DNA of 64,000 nucleotides. Source: Penelope pileata (Eukaryota > Chordata > Aves > Galliformes > Cracidae). Below the pieces are notes generated by a model. It saw only the letters and a list, made by a program, of their open reading frames with translations, did no database searches and was not told the origin of the DNA. The stretch spans positions 373,858 to 437,857 of the forward strand of contig WBMW01005472.1 of the NCBI GenBank assembly GCA_013396635.1, read 5' to 3'. Both the position numbers and the translations under genes were made by a program. This document shows, one piece after another, positions 13,285 through 25,650 of the stretch. Each line of letters starts with the position of its first letter. Positions within the stretch are counted from its first letter, which is position 1.

Positions 13285-15602
13285 GACTATGCTGACAGCA
13301 TGTGGAACTCCCAGCCAGAAAATTAAGGAGATCATTAAAAATGTTAAGATTGGAGGTAGTCTGGGTCATAGTGACCATGCCCTGCTACATTTTGTCATCT
13401 TGAGGAAGATGGGGCTGGTAAAAAGCGAAATCAGGACCTTGAACTTAAGGAGAGTAAACTTCAGGCTATTTAAGGAATTATTGGATGGGAACTCCTGGGA
13501 AACTGTCCTTAGGGATAAAGGAATGGAACAGAGTTGGCAGCTCTTTAAGGACACCTTTCTGAGAGCACAGGAGCTCTCCAGCCACCAGAATAAGAAATGA
13601 AGCAGAGGAGGCAGGAAACCGGCATGGCTGAGCAAGGACCTGCTGGTGAAACTGAGGGAAAAGAAGGAAATGTACAGGCAGTTTAAGCAGGGACACGTGG
13701 CCTGGGAATAATGCAGAGATGGCATCTGGATGTGCAGAGAAGGGATCGGACAAGCCAAGGTACACATGGAACTACACTTACTGAGAGATTTGAAAAACAG
13801 CAAGAAGGGATTCTATTGATCTATTGGTGAGAAGAGACAGGCAAAGGATAGTGTACCCCCTCTGATAAATGAGAAGAGAACTGGCTTCAACAGACGGGGG
13901 GAAGGCTGAGGTACTTAGCAAGTTCTTTACCTCAGTCTTCACTGGCAGTTAGGCTTCTCACATCTCTCGTCCCTGAACCTCTAGATCATGGTCAAGGGAG
14001 CATCTACCTGTCCCACTGCGAGAGCAGAGCAAGTCTGAGACTGCTTCATGAAGCTGAATGTGTCCAAGTCTATGGGACCACACAACACACATCCCAGAGT
14101 CCTGGAGGAACTGGCTGATGTAGTTGCCAAACCGCTCTCTATCATATTTGAAAAGTTATGACTGTTAGGTAAAGTCCCCAGGGACTGGAAAATGGGAAAC
14201 ATCACTTCCATTTTAAATAAAAGGAAGAAAGGAAGAGCTGGAGAACTGCAGGCCGCTGAGCCTCATGTCTATGCCTGGAAAGATCATGGAAGAGATCCTC
14301 TTGGAAAATGTGTTAAGGCACATGTAAGACCAGGAGGTGATCCAGGGCAGCCAACATGGCTTCACCAAGGGCAGATCATGCCTGATCAATTTGGTGGCCT
14401 TTTATGATGGAGGGATGGCATTGGCGGACAAAGAAAGGGCAACTGATGTCATCTACCTGGGCTTGTGCAAGGCCTTTGACATCATCCTGCACCACATCAT
14501 TACCTCTAAATTGGCGAGAGATGGATTTAAAGGGTGGACTGTTTGGTGGATAAAGAATAGGTTGGAAGATCGCAGCAAGAGGGTGTGACGATTCACCTTC
14601 AGGTGAAGGTCAGTCATGAGTGGTGTCCCCCAGAGGTCTGTCTTGGGACCGGTGCTCTTCAACATCTTTATCAATGACTGAGATAGTAGGATTGAATGCA
14701 CCCCCAGCAAGTTAGTTGATGACGCTAAGCTGAGTGGTGCAGTTGATACAACAGAAGGAAGGGATGTAATCCAGAGGGACCTGGACAGGCTTGAAAACTG
14801 GGCCCACAAGAACTTAACGAAGTTCAACAAGGCCAAGTGCAAGGTGTTGTACTTTGATAGGGGCAATCCCAGATATATGTACGGATTGAGAGAAGAACTC
14901 CTTGACAGTAGCCCTGTGGAGAAGGACTTTGGGGTCCTGGTGGAAGAAAAGCTGGACATGAGCCAACAGTGCTCTCTTGCAGCCCAGAAGGCCAACAGTA
15001 TCCTGGGCTGCATCAAAAAAAGGGTGGCCAGGAGGGAGAGGGAGGTGATTGTCCCCCTCTACTCCACCCTTGTAAGACCCCATCTGGAGTACTGTGCCCA
15101 GGTCTGGGGCCCCCAGCACAAGAAAGACATAGAGCTGTTGGAGCGGGTCCAGAAGAGGGCCATGAAGATGATCAGAGGGCTGGAGTACCTCTCCTACGAA
15201 GAAAGGTTGAGGGAGTTGGGCTTGTTCAGCCTGGAGAAGAGAAGTTTCTGTGGAGATCTCATTGCAGCCTTCCAGTACTTGAGGGGAACTTATAAGCAGG
15301 AGGGAGACCGACTTTTTATACAGTCTGACAGTGATAGGACAAGGGGGAATGGTTTTAAACTAAAAGAGGGGAGATTTAGGTTAGATATTAGGCAGAACTT
15401 TTTTACTCAGAGCGTGGTGAGGCACTGTTGCCCAGAGAAGCTGTGGATGCCCCATCCCTGGAGGCATTCAAGGCCAGATTGGATGGGGCCCTGGGCAGCC
15501 TGATCCAGCGGGTAGAAACCCTGCCCATGGCAGGGGTTTGGAACTAGATGATCTTTAGAGTTCCTTCCAACCTAAGCCATTCTATGATTCTGTGATTCTA
15601 TG
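13285..15602 (+). mobile_element. Long CR1 LINE copy (endonuclease end plus reverse transcriptase), degenerate
   Basis: About 2.3 kb of the second CR1 ORF, sense strand, 5'-truncated inside the endonuclease. In order: the endonuclease SDH box (GGSLGHSDHALLHF, about 13353-13390); the linker with LRRVNFRLFKELL; the start of the reverse transcriptase (DWKMGNIT, about 14180); HGFTKGRSCLINLVAFYD (about 14353); motif A as VIYLGLCKAFD (about 14448-14480); motif C as SKLVDDAKLSGAV (about 14707); and a clean C-terminal frame at 14844-15420 (LYSTLVRPHLEYCAQVWGPQ, RGLEYLSYEERLRELGLFSL). The 3' end is TCCTTCCAACC followed by ATTCTATGATTCTGTGATTC. Lesions include frameshifts, a TGA near 14678, loss of the motif A aspartate (YLD to YLG, codon 14460-14462), and LVDD in place of the usual FADD. 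The element is inactive. Confidence 0.95.
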
Positions 15603-18600
15603 AAAACACAGCTGTGATGATTTCCATTTTTAAAAAAGATTGTGGTGTCTCTACCATCGCTTTACACATTATTTTGTTCTATGGGGGCTAGAGCACTGGC
15701 CTTCAGAAACAGAAAATTTCATCTGTATCCTTCAAGATTTGAGTTGTCTCTTTCAAGGTATCTGTCAAGTGCCCTTCTATCTGTAGCTTCAAGAGAGTGG
15801 GGAATCCTTGCATTTGTCTTACTGAAGCAGGGCTCTGATGCATCTGGTAGTGAAAAATTTCTGGGGCCAGAAAGAGAGAAGGCAAAAAGTACCTTGGCTG
15901 TAATTTTATATGTGGGGATAGAACATTACTGTAACCCAGGATTACTTAATAAGAATCAGATGCTTCTATCAGTTATTGACATGGTAGTGGTGCTCAGATC
16001 TTCCTGAATGGTTTAACCATGAACGTCTTATACGAAGAGTGAAAAGCCACTATCAGTGAAGGAGAACAAGCCTTACTCAGCTCTTTGGAATAGTTTGTAG
16101 TCATCTACCATCAGTATTCCTGTGTCTAGATGTTGAACATACCTAGAGGGATCTGTTTGCAGCCTTCAGCAAGCTGCTCAACTCTCAAATGCAAGTGAAA
16201 TTTCAGCTGCTGCCTGTAGCATTTGCTATTGGATTGGCACCTTCTCACTCTACCTGAGGCAATTTAAGTAGCCTTTCTGAAGTACTTAACTATCTGCCTG
16301 TGTTGTGTAGAGATTACAGGTGTCTAACTTGTGGTTCGGAGAGCAGGATCCTGAAAGGCAGTTATCGCAGCAGCTCTGTCCTTTAATAGGGCTGATTCTC
16401 AGTAAGTTTCTCTGATCAGCCCAGTCTGGCAGAGCGGGGAGTTAAATACAGGTTTCATTTGTTCCGGTGATTGAAGTTCTTGAACTCTACTTCATTTGTG
16501 GTATCAATCAAGAGATAAATTCCTTGCTGAATGAAGGGTAGAGGGAACTGTACTTAGAGATTTAGTTTGAAGATGAGCTGTTTATTTCCTGCCTCTGTGT
16601 TATCTGATCCTGTGCTATTCGAAGAAGACTCTTGCTGACAGTTTTTAATAAAAGTTTGTAAATGATGCTTAGAATTACATTAAAACTGATACAGTAGCAA
16701 CATTTTCTACTAATTCAAGAGGATCTTCAAAAAAGGCAAGGTAACAGAGCAGACTGCCATGAACTTTCGTTGTTTTACTTGCTGTAGTAACCAGTTCCAA
16801 AGGACTGAAAATTGCACAGATACACCAAAATCAGGAAAGAATTTGTCTTACATTAAATCACCTTGTGAAAGTAAGGTGGTGACATTAGGGCAATAGTGCA
16901 GCTAACCCAGGATAATAATTTTTATGAATAGGCTCCATATTGACAGGTCCCTAGGAAGTATACACAGTAGAAAATCTTTGGCAACTGTGAAAGCACATTT
17001 CTGGAATTTGGCATAATCTAATTCAACTGTTGTTATCTCTTTCTTGAATAAAGGCTGGTGCTATTCATTTGATGTTGAGACGACTCTGAAACCCCGCTGA
17101 GAACTTTAATAAGGTACCTAACAAGGGAAATTCTCCACATTAGGCAGTCTGGCTTGCTGACAGTCACTGCTGTGCCATTTCAAGATGTTGTAATATGCCC
17201 CAAATTAATATCATGGACTTCTAAGATGCTTAACTGAAGTTCAATTTTTCATAATTTTCATTAAGGTATTATATACATATACATTTATACACAGACACAC
17301 ACACACATACATCTCTGTATTCGACAAGATGAAAAAGGAGAGCTGGATGAAGATCCATCACTCAGTGAAATGGTTGGCCATGGGAAAGATCCTTCCACTC
17401 CAGCTTATAAAAGCAAGCTCTAAATGCTTGTTATAGAGACAGGAGTCCTGCACATAAATTCTGAACATACAACAGCAGTATTTAATTGAAAATATGACTG
17501 GAGGTGAATTTCTCTAGGACGCAAATTCAATCAACTTGAAAATTAACAAAGAAAGTAATAGAGATTGAGTTTGTAAGTTTTGTTTAATTTGAACTTTCCT
17601 ATTTTAAAATACAAATTACCACTTTTAAAATTAATGGTAGCTCTGAAGAAAATTGAATCTTCTGGTTTAAAAATATCAATGACTTTTTTCATGTTATTTT
17701 CAAAGTCTTTTGATTAAAACTATAAGTAAGGATAAGCGTTCCTACTGGATGAATAAAAATGATTAATTGAAGCATTTCCAACAAAGTCTATTGACATCAA
17801 AGGTAGCTTTTGTTTTGCAAACATATCTTCATTACAAAGTTATATGGGAAGTGTTGAACTAACTCCTTCCATTCTGCTTGAGAAAGAAATCTGATTGAAG
17901 CCAGAAGGATGGTGATATGTGAAATATTTCTGTTTGAAGAGTGTTCAGTAGAAGGGACTCTTCAATGAAAAAAAGACAGAACACAGACTTTATCCTGAAT
18001 AAGCAGTTTTTATGAATATCTAGCTTAAATGTGCATTGAAGTTTGAGATATATTTAATATATTGCTCAATGAGAGGGAGGTGTTGAAGTAGTTTAACAGA
18101 TTTAGGTAGAAAAGAAAATAAGAAATATAAATAAAAGCTCACCTTTCTATACTGTTCCATCAGCCTGAAGTCATGCAGCTGATCCTCATCTTGCAGAGTG
18201 ATTCTCATTTCTTCCTGCCTACCTAGATTTGACCCACAGACCTTTGTTACAGCCTTCCCACTTGCCAAGAATTCTGCTGGGATTTATTTCTGTTAGTTTG
18301 CTAGCAAATCCCTGAATAGTTTTCTTCAGTGGGTATGTAAAGCACCACATGTTAAGGGCAGCTGAGGCATGCTTAACTTTGCCTTGGGTGTCATAAAGTG
18401 CCTTCTAGTCTTGTCTTCCTACAATTCCATTACATACTTGAAGGAGGCCTTGACAACATTCCTCTTATAAGTGGGATTTTGTTTAAAAGACTGACATCTG
18501 TATGCACTTAGCTGAATTCTTGTAATTTTACCTATTAAACTATTTATTGTTCTTTAAAACAAAATCCTGCTGGACATGATTACACTTTCTCTATCTTTAA

Positions 18601-20509
18601 TATAAATAAAGGAAGCAGTTATAAATAGTTGATGAGAAACTGTGCATGCATAAGTGATTTTTAATTGCTGAGAAGTTTCTACTACATTCAGCTTGCAGCT
18701 GGCTGTATTGTTATTTTGTTGGTCACATTGTAGTTGGCTAACTTATTTATTGCCTTCCCAGCTATATTTTGGGCTTTGGACTATACTTTAATAAGCCCAG
18801 ATGGATTTCAGTCTATGTAATACATTTTAATCTATAACCTAAATATAAAAACCAGAATTCATTAAGAATACTGCTTTATTACCAATGTAGATGGTTACAT
18901 TTACTATGTGATCATCCTGTAAACAAGTAAGATGACATGCATTGCTCTGAGACAAGTTATATTGTTATCTTTAAATATGACTTTTGAATATAAGAGGTAG
19001 CATGTTGGATCTTGCTATCAAAATCCATAATCGTGACTTTGTTCAGCACAAAGGTTCTATATTTATGCTTAATTTAGATGTATTCGACAAAATACTTAAG
19101 TGTATGTTTACTCTGAACAAAAGGTTAACATGAAATGCTATAATATAGCAGACAATATTCAAAGCTGATTTGTATCATTTGATATTTTGTTATGAAATAT
19201 TTATTTTGGGCATAACTGAGAATTAATCCTATGATCTATATCCCACATTCCTCTGAAAAGCCAGTACAGAGCCTATCTGTACTGAAATCAGTAGCAAATC
19301 AGTCCATTGACACAAGAAAAAGCTGAACCCCACTTAAAGGAAGACAATTTATGAGTATATTTGCTCATATAAATGAAGTACACTTCTAGTTCACTCAGTT
19401 TCAGTTTATTGGCAGTTAATGATTCAGTGAGCTGTGACCTTTACTACATGCCACACACCATGTTTACATCTCCCTGTCTCACACATTGTTCAGTGTTGCA
19501 GTGCTGTGTTTGGTTGTGCACCTGTGTGAGACTCTAACCAGATTGCAGCTGCATTCCCTACCTTGATATGCAGATCTTCCTTTATGTTCAAAGTGAGGGT
19601 ACTGCTGCATGCTCATGTTACTGGGAGCTTCTGTACAAATTTTGCAATTAAAAGAGAACAGCAGTGATTAGTCAAAACCCCTGAGACAGCTAATTTTCTC
19701 TTGAATAAGAAAATACAATTTTACATTTTTTCTCCAAAACACATGATTGAAAAAGTAGTCAGTGCTTCAGAGTCCTAGCAGCTGTGAGCATTTCTCAACA
19801 GAAGCTGTCACTTTATTGCTATCCTTAGAAGGTGTTCCAATGGCAATGATTTTTGTAACTTTTTCTTATGAAATTGTACTATACAGCTGAACAGTACTAA
19901 ATGTGGCTGGCAAGTGTAAGAAGGCAGAGAACGCATGCATAGTGGACACCATTAGTCTTATCCCCAAAATATAAATGTTTCAGAAAAGCTTTTCCTTAAA
20001 GGAAAAAAAAAAAAAAAGAAATAACCATGGGATTAAGTAGGAAACTGAAAAAAAACAAATAACAGTTCAGATTCACCAAGTCCATCATACTGTACTCATC
20101 TGATGTTTTCTTTGATAAGGTATGTCATTTTCTAGATAAAGAACATGTAACATTACTGGTAAAACTGAAAAAGATAATGAAACAGTCTAAGAAATGTAAG
20201 GTGCATTAAAAATGTAAGGATTATGATTAATAATAAATTGAAAGGAATTTAGAAATGATATGGCTTTAGAATTGTCAGAGAGGTAAATCCTGTTTAATAT
20301 TTTCATTTCTGACCACAGCACAGAGAGCAGCAGTGAGAGTACCAGGGAACTGTTTTTACCATCAAAAAGGTGGAATATTTTGTCAATATGCGAGCACTGC
20401 AAATGTCTCAAAGAGACAAAATGTAATGAAATGATTGTGTTATCAAGCGTGATATCATTTATTCTGTGATTATGTTATTAATTTCTGCTCTAAGACAGGA
20501 ATTTGGGCT
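15603..20509. other. Intergenic, nothing recognised; short (CA)n
   Basis: About 4.9 kb with no recognisable gene. A short CA-rich stretch lies at 17291-17310. The 121-codon plus-strand frame at 15642-16007 begins just after the CR1 end and shows no family features. Confidence 0.5.
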
Positions 20510-21121
20510 GAAGAAGGAGAAAACTCTGATGTTGTTTAACACCTTTGTCGGTGACATGGACAGTGGGATCGAGTGCACCCTCAGCAAGTTTGCAGATGAT
20601 GCCAAGCTGTGTGGTGCAGTCGACATGCCAGAGGGAAGGGATGCCATCCAGAGGGACCAGGACAGGCTTGAGAGGTGGGCCCATGCCAACCTCATGAAGT
20701 TCAACAAAGCCAAGTGCAAGGTCCTGCACCTGGGTTGGAGCAATNNNNNNNNNNNNNNNNNNNNNNNNNNNNNNNNNNNNNNNNNNNNNNNNNNNNNNNN
20801 NNNNNNNNNNNNNNNNNNNNNNNNNNNNNNNNNNNNNNNNNNNNNNNNNNNNNNNNNNNNNNNNNNNNNNNNNNNNNNNNNNNNNNNNNNNNNNNNNNNN
20901 NNNNNNNNNNNNNNNNNNNNNNNNNNNNNNNNNNNNNNNNACGGGTTGCCCAGAGAAGTCGTTGATGCCCCCTCCCTGGAAGTATTCAAAGCCGGGCTGG
21001 ATGGGGCTTTGCGCAGCCTGGTCTAGTGGGAGGTGTCCTTGCCCATGGCAGGGGGGTTGGAACAAGATGATCTCTAAGGTCCCTTCCAACCTGAACCATT
21101 CTATGATTCTATGATTCAATG
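20510..21121 (+). mobile_element. CR1 LINE fragment interrupted by an assembly gap
   Basis: Sense-strand CR1. Left of the gap the frame reads FNTFVGDMDSGIECTLSKFA then DDAKLCGAVD, keeping the reverse-transcriptase FADD box, then RLERWAHANLMKFNKAKCKV. Right of the gap it reads GLPREVVDAPSLEVFKAGLD, followed by the CR1 3' tail with ATTCTATGATTCTATGATTC. The coding frame reads through on both sides of the gap. By comparison with the copy at 13285-15602, about 560 bp should separate the two flanks, but only about 200 positions do. Confidence 0.93.
20745..20940. other. Assembly gap, 196 N
   Basis: An unbroken run of 196 undetermined bases inside a CR1 copy. Any feature crossing it cannot be judged. 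Confidence 1.
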
Positions 21122-24100
21122 AAAACCAAAGGGATTATTTAGTCATAGAGGACAGTCAGGCATCAGTGTAATGTGACTGTGAAAAATGACAGAGAAAATC
21201 TTTAGATTTATCAGCTGCATAATTTATATTTTTTTTAAGGGAAGGAATTTTATCTCTGCAATATTCAAATGAAAACAGAATTATGCTGGTCACTCAGCTC
21301 TTGAAAAAGAAGCAAACAAACACAAATGCTAACTAGAATAGATTTGGAACATACTATTTAGATGATCAGGAAATGGGGGAGCCTATACTCTGTGAAGCTG
21401 AAATATGGGTCTTTTTTTTGGTTAAGTAAAGTAGGGGTTAAGAATGCCTGTGGCTAAATCCAGGACAGAAAGGGGAAACATTCTTTATAGGATGACATTG
21501 TTAAAAGAAAAAGTGTTTATAAATTGGTAAGGAATAGACTCAGATTTGATATTTCAGATTTACAAACATGTTTGGAAGAAGTTTCTGGAGAAAACTTAAA
21601 ATAGAAATGGCAAGGCAAAAAATTAACCTTGTTTTTGAGCGGTCCTCCATTAGTTTATGAAATGGGTCATGCAATTGTGCCATAGCTATTTTGCTCTGTC
21701 AAGATGTGTGGTGGCATTTTTATGGCTAAACAATGAAATCAGAAATGCGAGTTTTCTGGTTTTGCTATGTTAAATTTTACATAGTGCAGATTAGAAGTGT
21801 ACTTCACGTAAGTGTGTACTAGTAACAAGAAACACTAATACGATTTAAACGAGGATGATTATACATTCTGACCCATTTCTGACTGGTATTTCCTAATGCT
21901 TTCTTACTGCAGGCTAATTTATTTTTCTGGAGTTGCTTTCAAGAACTAAAACTTCTCCAAGTTTTCTACATCAAAATATAATGCAGGCATGGGAATATCA
22001 TTAACTTAAGGTGATAAAATGATTATATGCATTTTAAACACAGAAATAAATTAATCCTCAACATTACTGAAAAGGCTATAATAATTACACATTAAAATTC
22101 AAATGATTAAAGATGATTATTAGTTTGCCTTTATCTGAGAGAAATTATTTAGTCATCAATGTCTGCTTGCTTCTTCCTTCTTCTGCACGATTTTTCATTC
22201 CTACAGATAGACAGCTGAGGTTTTTTATCTCCTCTTCATTTACCACACTTCTCAGTCCATAACAGTTTGGAGAACTGCTCTTTTTACCTGCTTTCTGACA
22301 TTTTTGTTCCATATTGAAGCATTGTTTCTCTTTTCCTCATTTTCAGAACAAGATAACCAAAAGTCAATACCAATAAAATTAATCCTTCCTATGTATTTGT
22401 CCTGACAAGCAAATGAATGTTCAAATACGGAAAAGAAGGCAAATCTTCCTTGCACTATATAATCATCGTATATGCATCATTGTAATATTTGGATGGAAGA
22501 GAATTTTCGGTTGGTTGTTCAATACTTCCTCAAATATAAATAACTTCATCTTTGGAAAGACCAAAGTCTTCTGTCATTTTTACATAGAGGAATTATTCCT
22601 TAAAATTTTAGGATGCTTGTAGTTAAATATTATGTAGTTTAGTCAGATTCTGAAAATATGAAGATGCAGAAAAGTCAAGTAAAATGAGCTACTAGTGTTG
22701 TGAGTTTGCATTAGTAGAAAGTATGTAATAGTGAACAAGAAGTATAATCATGCAGGCTTGCCTACTTTGATTCAAATGATGTGAGCACTTAGCAACAGAT
22801 TGATTTTTAACCATCGGAAAGCAAGATGAAAGACATCCAAAAAACCTCTGAAGTGTTAGAGAAGGAAAGTGTGCCCTGCAACTCAGTACCAGAAAGGCAT
22901 AACGCAGCAGATGAACCAGATGTGACAGCTGATATTCCCTCTCTGAGACCTAAACAACACATCTGCAACACTTGAAACCTACACTTGAAAATAAATAAAA
23001 TGTGAGGTTGATGAGAGTTTAATGAAAACAATATCTAACTTTAATTAGTTACAGTGGAAGCTAACTAATTTTCACTTGGCTAACTTCCAGACTCCATAAT
23101 TGTAAAAGAAATGTTGTTTCCCCCTTTCACTCAAGAAAGATTTAAAAAACAGAGAGCCAGAGGAATACTGTCTCAATGACAAATTACTACCTTTCTAAAA
23201 CATATAGTAATTGTACTGCAGAGTATATATCCATATCTTGCTGCATCATCACAAAAAAACAACTGCTAACAACTTGATCATATTCTTCGTTATGTCTCAT
23301 TGGATTCAGAAGTTTCATTTCTAACATGGATAAATTGGGACCCATTTCTTCAAGCAGAAATTTGCAATTCCCTTTGTTCTGGCTCTTGACGTTATTAGGA
23401 AGGACTTGGACCAGGCTCCTTTGGCTGTACTGAAAACTGAATCTAGCCCTTCAGACTGTGCTTGCAAGATTGAGATGTTTAATGTATGTCTCCTAGATCT
23501 TTACTGGGAGAAAGCTCTTTCTTGAGTTAACTAGACAGAGCAGCCCTGAACTGATTTTTGGTTTTGGTTCTCTAGACTTAGATCTAGATGATTTTAAATC
23601 ATTTATATCAGGGTGCTTAGTGTGGCTGGCTGAATGTACATATAAACAAGAAACACTTTGTGAAAATCAGAAGCAGTGCCCAGATCTAAAACAACTTCTA
23701 AGCATTTCTTCTTTTCCTACAAACAGTTCAAAAGAAAAGGTGGGATCTAAAATAACTGTGGCTTAGTCCACGCAGCAGGACTAAGCAGGTACAAACAGAT
23801 GTGAAAAGCTCAGTCAAGGCATTTCTCATTGTGGTAGCAGCCCTTATATATAATCCAGCTGAAATTTCATGCACGGGTTTATTATTTTTTTAAAAAACAG
23901 TGCTGAAATACACTCAGTGGAGCATACTTCTACTCTAGCAAGTATGCTTTTATTACTCACTGGTATTTTAAAAAAATAAAATCAGAAACATCTTCTACTG
24001 GAGTAAAAAGATATTCTCAAAATTAAATATTTTACTAGCAATGACAGAGAGAATCCAAGACTGAAGATTTGCACGTCTTGATCTTATTTTGAAAATCGAG

Positions 24101-24839
24101 TCATCAGCTCTGTATGAATCACTTACCTTAATTCTTACAAAGGATTTAATTTTTATTGTATATTTGTACAAGATACTGGCTACAGTTTTATGAAATTAGG
24201 TGCTCTCTCTCTAACAATCTAAGGCTTTTTAAATCTTTTTTTCAAGAATTAATATTCAGTATGCAGGAGGTTGATAGCTTGTGTACTTCAGGCTGCACAT
24301 TTCTTTCTTTTCTTCTTTTCCTCCTGCACATAGATATAAAAATACTTACATTTTACTATCTGTATAGCTGACAATATCCCTTTTTATCTGGAAGTTATAA
24401 ACCATATTCAGTGTTTAATCAGATTCTTTATGTGCAGTCCACTCTGGTCTTTCTCCAAAATCAGTCCTTTGAGTGGACTCTTCTCATGCTTCAGTTGCTT
24501 TCTCTTTCCTCATAGTACGTAGTTCATAGTATGGGGTAGAAAATAAGTGATTATTTTGATCATGTTTTGTCTTATTTTTCGTGTGACAAAGCAAGCCAGC
24601 GATACAGCAGAAACCTTTTTTGTTTTGTTCTGAAGACAAATGTTAACACTTTATGCAGCGTGATCTCAGCTGACTAACAGACTCTTTGGTAAACATTTTT
24701 TGAAGGAATTTCCCCAATATTCACTGTGCTTCAAATCTACATCCTTCTGTAAGGCAATCTTCCATTTTGCTGTATGACCATTAAGGAGATCAACAAACAA
24801 GACTAATAATCTTGGTACCACAGAGTTATTTTTTAAGAG
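21122..24839. other. Intergenic, nothing recognised
   Basis: AT-rich sequence with short chance frames only (for example 22413-22622 plus and 22807-23031 minus). No repeat family or RNA gene is recognised. Confidence 0.5.
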
Positions 24840-25650
24840 GAAAAATGTCTTTTATTTATCACAATATGATATAAAATAGCAAACTAATTCCATGTTTCTG
24901 CCTCCGAGGATAGGCCAGCTGCTTACACAAGAGTCTCAGTTATAGCAGCTTCTGTTAACCAAGGATACAACTCTTTGCTGAGAAAGGCAGTGTGAATACA
25001 CTCCAAGGTGTTGTGAAGTGTCTCAGAAGGAAACAACTCCACATTATACATTTCACTCGTAATAGGGAAGGAAGAGAATATTTATTGGTATAACACCAAT
25101 ACCAATACCAATAATATAGTGATTTAACAAAGAAGACCGCACCTTAACAAGATTCAAGATGCCAATGTACATGATTATTTACAACACAAAAAGTACGGTT
25201 AAAACATACCAATCCAGGAGACCCTTCCATTGATCAGTGAGGTTCAGAGTGGACCCCTCGCTTTCTAAACTCCTTGAACCACAGATGTAAGGAGCCTAGG
25301 TGCAGCTGGATCTACTCCTCATCCCAGGCTCAGTCAACAGGTTATGTCTGAGGGATTATATGTGCACAATCAATCTAAGATATAATCGTAACAAATCCTA
25401 AAACTATTGGTCACTTACTGAGGATTTATTTTGGCAAGGAGTTTTAATGTCAAGGCATAAGGAATCTCTGAGCAGGTGTAAGCTCAAGAGGTATCCTCAC
25501 TCAAGGAACAATCCCATCATACAACCAACTGCCATACAGAGAGAGCTAAAGGGGACTCTTGAGCTGCTCGCTATTTATGAGGTAAGACAAATAGTCATAG
25601 CCATGGTATTTAGTGCATGCTCAATAAGTACCTGTTGAATCAGGTGTCTG
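24840..25650 (-). mobile_element. Possible antisense retroviral-type LTR, unclassified
   Basis: The stretch is GC-richer than its surroundings. Read on the minus strand it has a TATA-like CATAAATAG (complement of the plus-strand text near 25572), then about 145 bp downstream an AATAAA (complement near 25430), and another AATAAA near 25082. This spacing of core promoter and poly(A) signal is what an LTR would show. The segment also has a short ACCAAT-type tandem (about 25094-25113). I cannot name the family and did not find convincing TG...CA ends or target duplications, so boundaries are approximate. A non-LTR unique origin remains possible. Confidence 0.35.

Noticed and set aside
14453..15016. 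187-codon minus-strand frame
   Set aside because: Antisense shadow of the CR1 reverse-transcriptase region.
20490..21119. Frames of up to 209 codons spanning the N run
   Set aside because: The gap is counted as open; real sequence on both sides is CR1.
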